From: Clostridiaceae bacterium
Lineage (GTDB): Bacteria; Bacillota; Clostridia; Oscillospirales; Acutalibacteraceae
Assembly: GCA_016295355.1 (NCBI GenBank)
Contig: JAEDLK010000004.1
Location: 5,365-69,364 of the forward strand
Direction: 5' to 3'
Length of the DNA: 64,000 bases
Notes under the pieces: model-generated
Databases searched by the model: none
Seen by the model: the letters and a program-made list of their open reading frames with translations, nothing else
Told to the model about the DNA's origin: nothing
Made by a program: the position numbers and the translations under genes
In this document: in pieces, positions 44,584-54,974 of the stretch
How positions within the stretch are numbered: position 1 is the first letter of the stretch
Layout of the letters: each line of letters starts with the position of its first letter

Positions 44584-45263
44584 TGACAGAGCTTGAACAG
44601 AATCTTGACTATGAATTTCATAACCGTGCGTTGTTGGAAAACGCCCTGTGTCATTCGTCGTATGCCAATGAAAAGCATGTGGCCGGCGGTTCCAATGAAC
44701 GCCTGGAGTTTTTAGGCGATGCGGTGCTGTCCCTGGTGGTGGCCGATTATTTGTACGAGCATTTCACCAATCGGCCGGAGGGCGAACTGACCAAACTGCG
44801 TGCTTCCTTGGTTTGTGAAAAGACCCTATGCTGTTTTTCAAAGGAACTGAATCTGGGACGCTTTTTGAAATTCGGCAAGGGGGAGGAGGCCGGCGGTGGA
44901 CGAGAGCGTCCGTCAATTTTGGCCGATGCCTTTGAGGCAGTTTTGGCGGCTATGTATTTGGACGGCGGTATGGATGTTGCCCGTCGCCATGTGTTGCGAT
45001 TTGTCAGAAAAGAATTGGGACACACCGATCCGGGAGAGTTTAAGGATTATAAGACAACTCTGCAGGAAGTGGTACAGCGCAATCCCGAAGAACGGCTTTG
45101 CTATGTGCTGATTGCCGAATCCGGCCCCGACCACGACAAATCATTTACGGTAGAGGTGCATTTGAATTCCAATGTTATCGGCACCGGTACCGGGAAAACC
45201 AAAAAGGCCGCCGAACAGATGGCGGCAATGGATGCGTTAAAATTGATGGGACTGTCGGTTTAG
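44583..45263 (+). CDS. rnc: Ribonuclease III
   Basis: A 226-residue double-strand-specific endonuclease processing rRNA and mRNA. The catalytic signature NERLEFLGDAVLSLVVADYLY and second metal-site helix LADAFEAVLAAMYLDGG are intact. A C-terminal dsRBD (DYKTTLQEVVQR to KKAAEQMAAMDALKLM) follows. ATG 44583 overlaps the plsX stop. rnc-smc-ftsY is a widely conserved order. Confidence 0.97.
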   Translation: MTELEQNLDYEFHNRALLENALCHSSYANEKHVAGGSNERLEFLGDAVLSLVVADYLYEHFTNRPEGELTKLRASLVCEKTLCCFSKELNLGRFLKFGKGEEAGGGRERPSILADAFEAVLAAMYLDGGMDVARRHVLRFVRKELGHTDPGEFKDYKTTLQEVVQRNPEERLCYVLIAESGPDHDKSFTVEVHLNSNVIGTGTGKTKKAAEQMAAMDALKLMGLSV

Positions 45264-45320
45264 ACAGGACTTTTCTGTTCTTGTCATGCGAAAATACGAA
45301 GAAAAGGATGAGTGACAAGC

Positions 45321-48300
45321 GTGCTGTTACGCTCGATTCAGATTCAGGGCTTTAAGTCTTTTGCCGATAAAACTGTTTTGAAATTCGGTCAGGGCATTAC
45401 GGCGGTCGTGGGTCCAAACGGCAGTGGTAAAAGCAATATTGCCGATGCCGTGCGTTGGGTGTTGGGAGAACAGTCTACTAAAAACCTGCGTGGGCAGTCC
45501 ATGGAAGATGTTATTTTCGGCGGCACGGCGACCAGACGCCCTCACGGCTTTTGCGAGGTAACGCTGAACATTGATAACAGCGACCGTTCGCTGAACTTCG
45601 ATCATGATGAAGTGTCGATAACCAGACGCTATTACCGTTCGCACGAAAGCGAGTACTTAATCAATCAGGTATCGGTTCGCCTAAAGGATATTAACGAGTT
45701 GTTTATGGACACCGGCTTGGGGCGAGACGGCTATTCCATGATCGGACAGGGAAAGATTGATAACATCATCAGTTCCCGTTCGGGCGAACGCCGTGATATT
45801 TTTGAAGAAGCCGCCGGTATTTCCAAATATCGGTACCGTAAAACCGAGGCCGAACGCAAATTAGAGGCGGCCGAGGAAAATCTATTGCGCCTTAAGGACA
45901 TTATGGCCGAATTGCAGGGGCGTGTAGAACCACTGCGTGAACAAAGCGAAAAGGCCGAGCAGTTTCTGTCGCTTGCCGAGGTTAAAAAGAATTTGGAAAT
46001 CGGCCTGTGGCTGTATACGCTGGATAATTCTAAGGAGGCCTTGCGCCGCCAGGAGGATAAGATTTCGGTTGCCCAACTGCATTATCAGGAAATCAATCGG
46101 GATTTAGAGGATTTTGACACCAAGGCCGAGCAAAACGCCAAGGATTTTTCTTTGGCAACGGGACTCATGGAAACCCGTCGGACCGAAATTGCCTCTTTGA
46201 ATGAGGATATTGTGCGCAAAAAGGGTGAAATATCGGTCAAGGAAGCCGATATTGCCCATAAACAGGAATCGGTGGAGCAGTTGCTCAGCGAGCAAAAGGC
46301 TTTGCAGAGCGACGATGAAACAGCCTTAAAGGAGATTGCCTTTAAGCAAGGCGTGGCCGACGATAAACAGGCCGTGATTACTTCGCTGAATGCTCAGTTG
46401 TTGGCTTTGGAGGCGGAACTGGCCGGGTTATTGGCGGACAGTGAGAACCTGTCCCGCACCTTAGAGGAATTGTCCCGTCGTCAAAACGGTCTGTCCGCAC
46501 AATCGGCCGATTTGCGAGTGACCGTGATGTCGGCGCAATCCTCTATAGAGGAAATTAAGACCCGTTCGGGTGCTGTGGAAACGATTTTGCTTGAAAAGGT
46601 CGGTGAAAAGGATGAGCTGACAAAACAGCAAGACGATAATACGGCGTATATTAAGCAACTGGATGAGTCTATTGCCGCCGGACAAAACAAACTGGACGGC
46701 TACAAATTGCTTGAAAAAAGCCGTCAGGACAAGCTGGATACCTTGAAGCAGACTAACGAAGCACTGTTTTTGGATTTAGAGGGTAAGAGGCGCCGAGTCC
46801 AGATTTTAAGCGAATTGGAACGGCATTACGAGGGCTTTAATCAATCGGTTAAAGAGGTTATGAACGCCGCCTCGACCGGCTTGTTGCGGGGTATCAAAGG
46901 GCCGGTTTCCAGTATTATTCGGGTGGACAAGCCGTATTCGGTAGCCATTGAAACGGCTCTCGGCGCAACCATCCAGCAAATTGTCTGCGATACCGAGGAG
47001 AATGCCAAACGGGCGATTGAAACGCTGAAAAAGACCGAAAAGGGACGGGCAACCTTTTTACCGGTTTCCTCGATTAAGGCCAAAGAGTTTAAGGAGTCCG
47101 GCTTTGAGAGCATGGACGGCTATGTGGCTTTGGCGCCCGATTTGATCGAATGCGAGGAGCAGTATCGGGAGATTGTCCGTTATTTGTTGGGCAACACCGT
47201 GGTTTGTCAAGATTTGGATAGTGCGGTGGCGATTGCCAAAGCTTTCCGTTACCGCTTCAAAACCGTATCGCTGGACGGCCAGGTGGTTAACGCCGGCGGC
47301 TCCCTGACGGGAGGTTCCCTGATTCGTAATTCGGGTATCTTGAGCCGTGCCGGCGATATTAAACGGTTGACGGCCGAAAGCGAGGCATTAGAGCGTAAAC
47401 GCGAGGCCTCTTTGAAAGAACAGGCTCTTTGTGCCGAGGAATTGGCCAAGGTGCAGGCCGATGTAGCGGCCGTTTCCGCACAGCTTAAGACTGATAACGA
47501 GGATCGCATTCGGGCGCTTGAGGAGCATAAACGCTTGGGTTGCTTGTTAGAGGCTGCCGAGAAGAGCGTCAGCGATTTAGAGGCCGAACGTACATCCTCA
47601 AAGGATAAGATGGATGCTTTGACGGCAAGTGCCGCACAAGCGGCGGCGGCTATGTCAGCCTTAGAGGCTGAACAAGCCGAGGTTCAAAAGCAGATGGATG
47701 AGCATACCGGCGGAAGAGATACGCTGACCCAACAGCGTCAAGTTATTACCGAAAAAATCACGGGTGTTCGCTTGCAGGTTCTTGAAAATGAAAAGGATAT
47801 TGCGGCACTGATCCAATCGGCGCAATCCATTAAAGACGCTATGGCCAACCGTGAGAGACGGTCGGAAAGTCTGGAAGGGCAGATTGCCTTGCTTCGGGAC
47901 GCTACGGACGCTGATTACCGTGCTATCGAGGACCTAAAGGCGTCCTGTCAGGCGCTGACAGAGGAAATTGCCGTCAAGGAAAAGGATATCGAATCGTTGA
48001 TTGAAAAGCGCAACGAGATCGAAAAGAACGGACAGCAACTGCGTACCGATGAAAAAGAACGGACACTTGAGCGTGAAAAAATCAGCGGTGAATTGGCTCG
48101 GCTTAGTGAACGCAAGGAAGTTATGATGCGTGAATACGACGATGTCATTCGCCAGTTGTATGATGAGTATCAGTTAACACGCCGCGAGGCCGAATCTATG
48201 AATTTAACGGTCGAGGAGCCCACCAAGGCTCGTCGACAGTTGGCTGAAACCAAATCCAAAATCAAGGCGCTCGGCAATGTCAATGTGGCGGCTATTGAGG

Positions 48301-48890
48301 AATACAAAGAGGTTTACGAACGCTACACCTTCCTGTCGGGGCAGATTGATGATGTGGAGCAGTCACGCAGTGAACTGCATAAGCTCATCAATCAGCTCAC
48401 CACACAGATGCAGGAGCTGTTCACAGCCGGCTTTGCCAAGATCAATGAGCATTTTGCCGTGACCTTTACCGAATTGTTCGGCGGCGGTTCGGCTCAACTG
48501 CTGCTGAGTGATCCGGAACATGTCCTGGAAAGCGGCATTGATATTGATGTCAAATTGCCCGGTAAGACTGTTCCCAGCTTAGAGGGCCTGTCCGGCGGTG
48601 AAAAGGCATTGATTGCCTTGTCCATCTATTTTGCGATTATGCGGGTCAATGCACCGCCGTTCTGTTTCCTTGACGAGGTGGATACGGCACTGGATGACAT
48701 CAATGTGGAACGGGTGGCCGATTATATGCGCCGTCCCGATTTCTCCACGCAGTTTATCTGTGTGACCCACCGTCGCGGCACCATGGAGGCTGCCGACATG
48801 ATTTACGGTGTCACCATGCAGGAAAAGGGCGTCACCCGTCTGTTGGAGCTGAATGTGTCGGAACTGGAAAAGAATTTTAAGCAGGAATAG
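45321..48890 (+). CDS. smc: Chromosome segregation SMC protein
   Basis: A 1189-residue condensin ATPase. The head starts LLRSIQIQGFKSFADKT with Walker A VGPNGSGKSNIADAV. Long coiled coils flank a hinge (about 510-660, GIKGPVSSIIRVDKPYSVAIETALG split across 510-535). The C-terminal head has the signature LEGLSGGEKALIALS and Walker B FCFLDEVDTALDD. GTG 45321 gives the family's usual N-terminus; GTG 45312 is too near AAAGGA. Confidence 0.97.
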   Translation: MLLRSIQIQGFKSFADKTVLKFGQGITAVVGPNGSGKSNIADAVRWVLGEQSTKNLRGQSMEDVIFGGTATRRPHGFCEVTLNIDNSDRSLNFDHDEVSITRRYYRSHESEYLINQVSVRLKDINELFMDTGLGRDGYSMIGQGKIDNIISSRSGERRDIFEEAAGISKYRYRKTEAERKLEAAEENLLRLKDIMAELQGRVEPLREQSEKAEQFLSLAEVKKNLEIGLWLYTLDNSKEALRRQEDKISVAQLHYQEINRDLEDFDTKAEQNAKDFSLATGLMETRRTEIASLNEDIVRKKGEISVKEADIAHKQESVEQLLSEQKALQSDDETALKEIAFKQGVADDKQAVITSLNAQLLALEAELAGLLADSENLSRTLEELSRRQNGLSAQSADLRVTVMSAQSSIEEIKTRSGAVETILLEKVGEKDELTKQQDDNTAYIKQLDESIAAGQNKLDGYKLLEKSRQDKLDTLKQTNEALFLDLEGKRRRVQILSELERHYEGFNQSVKEVMNAASTGLLRGIKGPVSSIIRVDKPYSVAIETALGATIQQIVCDTEENAKRAIETLKKTEKGRATFLPVSSIKAKEFKESGFESMDGYVALAPDLIECEEQYREIVRYLLGNTVVCQDLDSAVAIAKAFRYRFKTVSLDGQVVNAGGSLTGGSLIRNSGILSRAGDIKRLTAESEALERKREASLKEQALCAEELAKVQADVAAVSAQLKTDNEDRIRALEEHKRLGCLLEAAEKSVSDLEAERTSSKDKMDALTASAAQAAAAMSALEAEQAEVQKQMDEHTGGRDTLTQQRQVITEKITGVRLQVLENEKDIAALIQSAQSIKDAMANRERRSESLEGQIALLRDATDADYRAIEDLKASCQALTEEIAVKEKDIESLIEKRNEIEKNGQQLRTDEKERTLEREKISGELARLSERKEVMMREYDDVIRQLYDEYQLTRREAESMNLTVEEPTKARRQLAETKSKIKALGNVNVAAIEEYKEVYERYTFLSGQIDDVEQSRSELHKLINQLTTQMQELFTAGFAKINEHFAVTFTELFGGGSAQLLLSDPEHVLESGIDIDVKLPGKTVPSLEGLSGGEKALIALSIYFAIMRVNAPPFCFLDEVDTALDDINVERVADYMRRPDFSTQFICVTHRRGTMEAADMIYGVTMQEKGVTRLLELNVSELEKNFKQE

Positions 48891-48899
48891 GAGTAGACA

Positions 48900-49817
48900 A
48901 TGGGTCTTTTCAGCAAAATTAAACAAGGCTTGTCCGGTACACGGGCGGCTCTTATGGGGCAGATTACCTCAATATTTAATCGTTTTACAAGAATTGACGA
49001 GGAACTGTTTGAGGAATTAGAGGAACGCCTGGTTATGTCGGATATCGGCGTGAACACGGCGGTATATATCTGCGACAGTCTGCGAAAAACGGTTAAGGAA
49101 AAGGGCATCACCGATCCTTCACAGATTAAGGATTTGATGAAAGAACTGGTCTGCGAGATGGTTTCGGGCGATGAAACCCTGCATTTAACCACCAAACCAT
49201 CGGTTATTTTGGTCATCGGCGTTAACGGCGTCGGCAAGACAACCACCATCGGAAAACTGGCCAACCAGTTGCGCAGTGAGGGGAAAAAGGTGGTTTTGGG
49301 CGCAGCGGATACCTTCCGTGCCGCCGCCATTGATCAGTTGGCTGTTTGGGCGGAGCGTGCCGGTGTCACCATGGTACAAAGCGTTGAGGGAACCGATCCG
49401 GCATCGGTGGTGTTCGATGCGTTGGCTTCGGCCAAGGCAAAGGGCGCCGATGTGGTCATTTGCGATACCGCCGGACGACTGCACAATAAGAAAAATCTAA
49501 TGGACGAACTGGCCAAAATCAACCGTGTGATCGGCCGTGAATTGCCGAATGCCGACCGGGAAACGCTGTTGGTGTTGGATGCCACCACCGGTCAAAACGG
49601 TATCAACCAGGCCAAAGAGTTTTCCTCTGTAGCCCCCTTGACCGGCATTGTGCTTACCAAGTTGGATGGCACAGCCAAGGGCGGTGTGGTGTTGACCATT
49701 AAGCATGAGCTGGGCATACCCGTGAAGTATATCGGTGTGGGAGAAGGCTTGGATGATTTACAGCCGTTCTCGGCCGAGCAGTTTGCTGAGGCAGTCTTTG
49801 CGGTGGATGAACCGTAA
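48900..49817 (+). CDS. ftsY: Signal recognition particle receptor FtsY
   Basis: A 305-residue SRP GTPase delivering ribosomes to the membrane. The N domain (LFEELEERLVMSDIGVNTA) precedes the G domain: VIGVNGVGKTTTIGKLA, GAADTFRAAAIDQL, VICDTAGRLHNK, LTKLDGTAKGG and YIGVGEGLDDLQPF. The acidic A domain is very short, as in many Firmicutes. AGGAGTAGACA precedes the ATG. Confidence 0.98.
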   Translation: MGLFSKIKQGLSGTRAALMGQITSIFNRFTRIDEELFEELEERLVMSDIGVNTAVYICDSLRKTVKEKGITDPSQIKDLMKELVCEMVSGDETLHLTTKPSVILVIGVNGVGKTTTIGKLANQLRSEGKKVVLGAADTFRAAAIDQLAVWAERAGVTMVQSVEGTDPASVVFDALASAKAKGADVVICDTAGRLHNKKNLMDELAKINRVIGRELPNADRETLLVLDATTGQNGINQAKEFSSVAPLTGIVLTKLDGTAKGGVVLTIKHELGIPVKYIGVGEGLDDLQPFSAEQFAEAVFAVDEP

Positions 49818-49854
49818 AAAGACTTTTGTTTGATAGGCAACCGTTAGAACAGGC

Positions 49855-49884
49855 TTGGGTGAGGGCGTGTTGGGAATATATAAT
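49855..49884 (+). promoter_or_regulatory. Possible promoter of the rdgB-leuS cluster
   Basis: TTGGGT (49855-49860), 18-base spacer, TATAAT (49879-49884). The leader contains a small TTCGGC/GCCGAG hairpin just before GGGAGAG of rdgB. The -35 is weak. Confidence 0.5.
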
Positions 49885-49942
49885 ACAATCTTACGGCTGT
49901 ATTAAACATTATTTTCGGCTTTTTGCCGAGGGAGAGAACACA

Positions 49943-50530
49943 ATGGATATCATCATGGCTACTCATAACCGCCATAAACTGGAGGAATTATCCCGCATTT
50001 TGCGGCCGTTGGGGCTTCGGGCGGTCGGTGAGGCCGAAACAGGCTTTCATCTGCCGGAGGTTGAGGAAACCGGTACGACCTTTGAAGAAAATGCTCTTTT
50101 AAAGGCTCGATCGGCCTGTGCGTTTACGGGCATGACGGCGGTGGCGGATGATTCCGGCTTGTGCGTGGATGCGCTTGACGGTGCGCCGGGGCTTTATTCG
50201 GCTCGTTACGCCGGGGAAGATGCCGATACAGATGCGAATAACCGTAAGCTGTTACGGGCCTTAAAGGATGTCCCGGAAGGACAGCGCACGGCACGGTTTG
50301 TCAGCGTGGTGGCTTGCGTGTTTCCCGACGGCCGAGAATTTTGTGTGCGGGGCGAATGTGAGGGAAGCATCGCTTTTGAACCGCATGGCAACGGTGGTTT
50401 TGGATATGATCCGCTCTTTTTGTCACCCATTGGCTATTTCGGTGAGATAAGCGCCGAGGAAAAAGACCGTGTCAGCCACCGGGGTGCGGCCTTACGCCTG
50501 TTTGCCAAGGAAATTCAAAAATATTTGTAA
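49943..50530 (+). CDS. rdgB: Inosine/xanthosine triphosphate pyrophosphatase (RdgB/HAM1)
   Basis: A 195-residue enzyme hydrolysing ITP, dITP and XTP to keep them out of nucleic acids. Motifs MATHNRHKLEELSRIL, VADDSGLCVDALDGAPGLYSARYAG, GGFGYDPLF and VSHRGAAL are all present. GGGAGAGAACAC fits ATG 49943. It begins a compact plus-strand cluster to leuS. Confidence 0.97.
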   Translation: MDIIMATHNRHKLEELSRILRPLGLRAVGEAETGFHLPEVEETGTTFEENALLKARSACAFTGMTAVADDSGLCVDALDGAPGLYSARYAGEDADTDANNRKLLRALKDVPEGQRTARFVSVVACVFPDGREFCVRGECEGSIAFEPHGNGGFGYDPLFLSPIGYFGEISAEEKDRVSHRGAALRLFAKEIQKYL

Positions 50531-50543
50531 AAGAGGAACGCTT

Positions 50544-50843
50544 GTGTTAAATAGCAGACAACGGGCTCAACTGCGTGGGTTGGCCAATTCATATGAAACC
50601 ATTTTTCAAATCGGAAAAAGCGGTCTTTCCGACACGCTGAACCGACAAATTGACGACGCTTTGTATGCACGGGAACTGATTAAATGTCGGGTGCTGAACA
50701 CGGCCCCGGTCAGTGTCAGAGAAGCGGCCGATACCATCGCACAGGCCTGTGGAGCTGATGTGGTTCAGGTTATCGGATCAAAATTTATTTTATACAAAAA
50801 GAGCAACAATAAGGATATCAAGCCGATTGTGTTGGTAAAATAA
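50544..50843 (+). CDS. yhbY: YhbY-type CRM-domain RNA-binding protein
   Basis: A 99-residue single CRM-domain protein associated with pre-50S particles. It shows LNSRQRAQLRGLANSYETIF, the GKSGLSDTL loop (family GxxG type) and IGSKFILYKKS. AAGAGGAACGCTT precedes GTG 50544. It sits before nadD, where obgE is often also found but is absent here. Confidence 0.93.
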   Translation: MLNSRQRAQLRGLANSYETIFQIGKSGLSDTLNRQIDDALYARELIKCRVLNTAPVSVREAADTIAQACGADVVQVIGSKFILYKKSNNKDIKPIVLVK

Positions 50844-50844
50844 G

Positions 50845-51444
50845 ATGGGTCATATTGCTTTGTTCGGCGGCACCTTTAATCCGATTCATAACGGCCATGT
50901 GGCCATGATTAAACATTTGACAACGCTGCCGTCGATTGAAAAAATCATTGTAATGCCGACCGGCTTGCCGCCGCATAAACAGGTGTCGGTTTTGGCCAGT
51001 GATGCTGATCGGTTGGCTATGTGTCGGCTGGCTGTGGCACCGTTTTCGGGTGTAACGGTCAGCGATCTGGAAATCGCCCGTCAAGGGTTTAGTTATACGG
51101 TCGATACCTTGCATCAATTAAAACAATGCTTTAAGAATGATACCTTTTCGGTGATCATCGGCGGGGATATGCTGTTGACTTTGAATAGCTGGTACCGTTT
51201 TAATGAATGGAAACACGAGTGCGGCTTTTTGGCCTTTGATCGTAAAGGATTGGACGACGGACGGTTGCAAAAGAAAGCGGCGGAGTTAACGGCAGACGGT
51301 GTAAGAGTTACACTGCTTAAGGTCGATTTGCCCGACTGTGCCTCCAGTACCATTCGCGAAGCTCTGTTGTCCGGTCGATTGGCAACGGCCTATTTACCGA
51401 GAGCCGTCGAGGAGTATATAAGGGAGAAGCATTTGTATCAATGA
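50845..51444 (+). CDS. nadD: Nicotinate-nucleotide adenylyltransferase
   Basis: A 199-residue enzyme making deamido-NAD from nicotinate mononucleotide and ATP. Nucleotidyltransferase motifs are ALFGGTFNPIHNGHVAM at the start and ISxxSSTIRE-like DCASSTIREAL at the end. It begins one base after yhbY and overlaps yqeK by four. Confidence 0.97.
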   Translation: MGHIALFGGTFNPIHNGHVAMIKHLTTLPSIEKIIVMPTGLPPHKQVSVLASDADRLAMCRLAVAPFSGVTVSDLEIARQGFSYTVDTLHQLKQCFKNDTFSVIIGGDMLLTLNSWYRFNEWKHECGFLAFDRKGLDDGRLQKKAAELTADGVRVTLLKVDLPDCASSTIREALLSGRLATAYLPRAVEEYIREKHLYQ

Positions 51445-52022
51445 ATCATTACGAAAAAGATAAGCGTCTTTTGAAACAGCGATTGGACGAATATCGTTAT
51501 CGGCATAGCCTGGCGGTGGCCGAGCAGGCGTCGCATTTGGCCAAGCGGTACGGTGGAGATATTGAGAAAGCATACCGTGCCGGATTGTTGCATGATATCA
51601 CCAAAAATGACAGCCCAGACAGTCAGCTTGCCTGTCTCAAACGGGCAGGCGTTACGCTGACGCCGATTGAACAATGCTCCCCGAAGTTGTGGCATGCCAT
51701 AACGGGGGCGCTGGTTGCGCAAAGTGATTTATCGATAGAGGATGGGGAGATCGTTTCCGCCATTCGGTATCATACCACCGGTAAGGCCGGCATGACCCTG
51801 CTTGAAAAAATCATTTATATTGCGGATTATACATCGGCCGACCGAACCTATCCCGACGCACAGACGGTTCGGCGGTTGGTGGAAGAAGATCTTGATAAGG
51901 CTGTTTTGTATGCGTTGTCCTATACGGTGTCTCATTTATCGGCCAGACAGGTGCCGATTCATCCCGACACCATAGAGGCCTATAATGAATTGTCGGCTAT
52001 TAGGACGGGAAAGGAAGGATAG
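51441..52022 (+). CDS. yqeK: YqeK-type HD-domain hydrolase
   Basis: A 193-residue HD-superfamily protein of the group that cleaves diadenosine tetraphosphate symmetrically. Metal ligands lie in YRHSLAVAEQASHLAKRYGG, AGLLHDITK, HAITGALVA and IRYHTTG, with IIYIADYTSADR downstream. It is translationally coupled to nadD, the conserved neighbour. Confidence 0.93.
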   Translation: MNHYEKDKRLLKQRLDEYRYRHSLAVAEQASHLAKRYGGDIEKAYRAGLLHDITKNDSPDSQLACLKRAGVTLTPIEQCSPKLWHAITGALVAQSDLSIEDGEIVSAIRYHTTGKAGMTLLEKIIYIADYTSADRTYPDAQTVRRLVEEDLDKAVLYALSYTVSHLSARQVPIHPDTIEAYNELSAIRTGKEG

Positions 52023-52023
52023 G

Positions 52024-52377
52024 ATGCAGACCGATGCACTGATTACCTGCGCCGTGCAGGCGTTGGATAATAAAAAAGCAAGCGATATTAAGGTGCTTAA
52101 AGTTGGTGATTTCACGGTATTGGCCGATAGTTTTTTGTTGGCAACCGCTACCTCTTTTCCGCATTTGCATGCTTTAGAGGAAGAAGTGACGCAGCGGTTG
52201 TCGGATGCCGGTTTGCAGCCACAGCACATCGAGGGGCGGTCGACCGGTTGGTTACTGCTTGACTATGGCAGTGTTATTATTCATTTGTTTACAAAAGAGG
52301 CTCGGGCGTTTTATGCACTGGACACCATGTGGGGCGATGCACCGTCCGTTGACCTTTCAACGATCATCAAGTCTTAA
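52024..52377 (+). CDS. rsfS: Ribosome silencing factor RsfS
   Basis: A 117-residue protein that binds L14 and blocks subunit joining in starvation. Family features are [41 protein letters not shown] and the end [11 protein letters not shown]. It begins one base after the yqeK stop with AAGGA inside yqeK. Confidence 0.95.
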   Translation: MQTDALITCAVQALDNKKASDIKVLKVGDFTVLADSFLLATATSFPHLHALEEEVTQRLSDAGLQPQHIEGRSTGWLLLDYGSVIIHLFTKEARAFYALDTMWGDAPSVDLSTIIKS

Positions 52378-52391
52378 GGAGAATGAGTAAG

Positions 52392-54800
52392 ATGAAAACA
52401 GAAAAGTATTCCTTTTCACAGGTCGAAAAGAAATGGCAGGATATTTGGGACAAAGAACAGCCCTTTGCCGCCAAGAATGACTATACATTACCGAAATTTT
52501 ACGGTTTGGTGGAGTTTCCGTATCCGTCGGGACAAGGACTTCACGTCGGTCATCCCCGTTCCTACACTGCCTTGGATATTGTCTGCCGTCAAAAGCGTTT
52601 AGACGGCTATAATGTGCTGTATCCGATGGGGTGGGATGCCTTTGGTCTGCCGACCGAAAACTATGCTATCAAGAACCATATTCATCCGGAAATTGTCACC
52701 AAAAAGAACATCGACAACTTCAAGCGTCAGTTGAAGTCCTTGGGCTTCTCCTTTGACTGGAACCGTGAAATCAACACCACCGATCCGTCCTATTATAAAT
52801 GGACACAGTGGATATTCTTAAAGCTCTATGAGCGCGGCCTTGCTTATAAAAAGAAAATGGCTGTTAACTGGTGCACCTCCTGTAAGTGCGTGTTGGCTAA
52901 CGAAGAAGTGGTCAATGGCTTGTGCGAGCGTTGCGGCAGTGAGGTCGTTCACAAAGAAAAGAGCCAATGGATGTTAAAAATCACCGAGTATGCCGGTCGT
53001 TTGGTGGACGATCTTGACGGGGTGAACTTTATCGACCGTGTCAAGACACAGCAAAAGAACTGGATCGGCCGTTCTTATGGTACACAGGTTCGTTTTTCTA
53101 CAACACTCGGTGATGATTTTGAGATTTACACCACCAGAGCCGACACATTGTTCGGTGTGACCTACATGGTGCTTTCTCCGGAGCATCCGTTGATTGAAAA
53201 ATGGTCGAGCCATATCAAGAACATAGACGAAGTACACGCCTACCAAAAGCAGGCGGCACAGAAGTCCGACTTTGAGCGTACCGAGTTGTCCAAAGAAAAG
53301 ACCGGTGTGAGAATTGACGGTGTTATGGCCATCAACCCTGTTAACGGCAAAGAAATTCCGATTTTTATTTCGGACTATGTTTTAATTTCCTACGGAACCG
53401 GTGCCATTATGGCTGTTCCGGGACATGATACCCGCGATTTTGAATTTGCCAAAAAATTCGGTGTGCCGATTATTGAGGTGGTCAAGGGCGGTGATGTGAC
53501 CAAGGAGGCCTACACCGATTGTGCAGACGGTGTTATGGTGAATTCCGGCTTTTTGGACGGTATGAGCGTGGCCGAGGCCAAGACCGCCATTCAGGCTTGG
53601 CTGACCGAACGGGGCATCGGCGAACGCAAGGTCAACTACAAATTGCGCGACTGGGTATTCTCCCGTCAGCGGTATTGGGGCGAGCCGATTCCCATGGTTC
53701 ATTGTGACTGTTGCGGTTGGGTGCCGATCCCCGAAAGCGAACTGCCGCTCTTACTGCCGGAGGTTGATTCTTATGAGCCGACCGACAATGGCGAGTCTCC
53801 GCTGTCGAAGATGACCGATTGGATTAACACCACCTGCCCGAAATGCGGCGGTAAAGCCGTTCGTGAAACCGATACCATGCCTCAATGGGCCGGTTCCTCT
53901 TGGTATTTCCTGCGGTATTGCGATCCGCATAACGACCATGAGCTGGCTTCTAAGGAAGCTTTGGCTTATTGGTGTCCGGTGGATTGGTACAACGGCGGTA
54001 TGGAGCACACCACGCTTCATTTGCTGTATAGCCGTTTCTGGCATAAATTCCTGTATGATATCGGCGTGGTGCCCAATCCCGAGCCTTACGACAAGAGAAC
54101 CAGTCATGGCATGATTTTGGGTGAGAATGGCGAGAAGATGTCCAAGTCCCGCGGCAATGTCATCAATCCCGATGATATTGTCGCCGAGTATGGCGCCGAT
54201 ACCATGCGCCTGTACGAGATGTTTATCGGTGACTTTGAAAAGGCCGCTCCGTGGAGTACCTCCTCCATTCGCGGTTGCAAACGGTTCTTGGACCGTGTGT
54301 GGGCGCTGAAGGACAATGTGATGGACGGTGATGCCTATCGTCCCGAGATGGAAAACGAAGTCCATCGGATGATCCAAAAGGTCACCGGCGACATTGGCGA
54401 ACTCAAGATGAACACCGCCATTGCCACCATGATGGCCTTCTTGAATACCGTTAACGGTACAATTAACCGTGCCGAGTACCGCACCCTGCTGTTACTGCTC
54501 AATCCGTTTGCTCCGCATATGACCGAAGAAATCTGGGAAGAACTTGATTTCGGCGGACGGCTGAATCAAGCCAAGTGGCCGACCTTCGATCCGGCCAAAT
54601 GTGTGGATGCGCAGGTGGAAATTGCCTTGCAGGTAAGCGGTAAAATCCGTGGACGTATCATGGTGTCTCCCACTGTTTCGGCAGAGGACGCCATTGCTTT
54701 GGCCAAAGCCGAGCCGGCTGTGGCCGCTGCACTGGAGGGCAAGACCATCGTCAAAGAACTGTATGTTCCGCGCAAGCTGGTCAATTTGGTTGTTAGATAA
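52392..54800 (+). CDS. leuS: Leucyl-tRNA synthetase
   Basis: An 802-residue class I synthetase. The HIGH-like motif is in [18 protein letters not shown] zinc-binding [14 protein letters not shown] to CERCGS pair and the CP1 editing domain ([39 protein letters not shown]) follow. KMSKS is intact ([10 protein letters not shown]). ATG 52392 fits AAGGAG better than the ATG three codons earlier. No T-box leader is present, since it lies inside the cluster. Confidence 0.98.
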   Translation: MKTEKYSFSQVEKKWQDIWDKEQPFAAKNDYTLPKFYGLVEFPYPSGQGLHVGHPRSYTALDIVCRQKRLDGYNVLYPMGWDAFGLPTENYAIKNHIHPEIVTKKNIDNFKRQLKSLGFSFDWNREINTTDPSYYKWTQWIFLKLYERGLAYKKKMAVNWCTSCKCVLANEEVVNGLCERCGSEVVHKEKSQWMLKITEYAGRLVDDLDGVNFIDRVKTQQKNWIGRSYGTQVRFSTTLGDDFEIYTTRADTLFGVTYMVLSPEHPLIEKWSSHIKNIDEVHAYQKQAAQKSDFERTELSKEKTGVRIDGVMAINPVNGKEIPIFISDYVLISYGTGAIMAVPGHDTRDFEFAKKFGVPIIEVVKGGDVTKEAYTDCADGVMVNSGFLDGMSVAEAKTAIQAWLTERGIGERKVNYKLRDWVFSRQRYWGEPIPMVHCDCCGWVPIPESELPLLLPEVDSYEPTDNGESPLSKMTDWINTTCPKCGGKAVRETDTMPQWAGSSWYFLRYCDPHNDHELASKEALAYWCPVDWYNGGMEHTTLHLLYSRFWHKFLYDIGVVPNPEPYDKRTSHGMILGENGEKMSKSRGNVINPDDIVAEYGADTMRLYEMFIGDFEKAAPWSTSSIRGCKRFLDRVWALKDNVMDGDAYRPEMENEVHRMIQKVTGDIGELKMNTAIATMMAFLNTVNGTINRAEYRTLLLLLNPFAPHMTEEIWEELDFGGRLNQAKWPTFDPAKCVDAQVEIALQVSGKIRGRIMVSPTVSAEDAIALAKAEPAVAAALEGKTIVKELYVPRKLVNLVVR

Positions 54801-54814
54801 TACTGTTTTGGCAA

Positions 54815-54851
54815 GGGCTGTCGTCGAAATCTTTCGGCGACAGCCCCTTTT
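54815..54851 (+). terminator. Terminator after leuS
   Basis: A 14-bp stem (GGGCTGTCGTCGAA with TTCGGCGACAGCCC, one G-U) with a 4-base loop, followed by CTTTT. Confidence 0.9.
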
Positions 54852-54856
54852 AATGC

Positions 54857-54891
54857 AAACAGGCAGCCGTTTACATCCGGCCGCCTGTTTT
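54857..54891. terminator. Second hairpin, probable terminator of the minus-strand operon
   Basis: AAACAGGC (54857-54864) pairs with GCCTGTTT (54883-54890). It lies between leuS and the convergent SDR gene and could act on either strand. Confidence 0.55.
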
Positions 54892-54974
54892 AGTATTGTG
54901 TTGCTGAATATTGATACCCACCTTTAAGAAATAAGTCGACGGTCATGCCATAGTGGGTGTTTTGTTTATGGTTG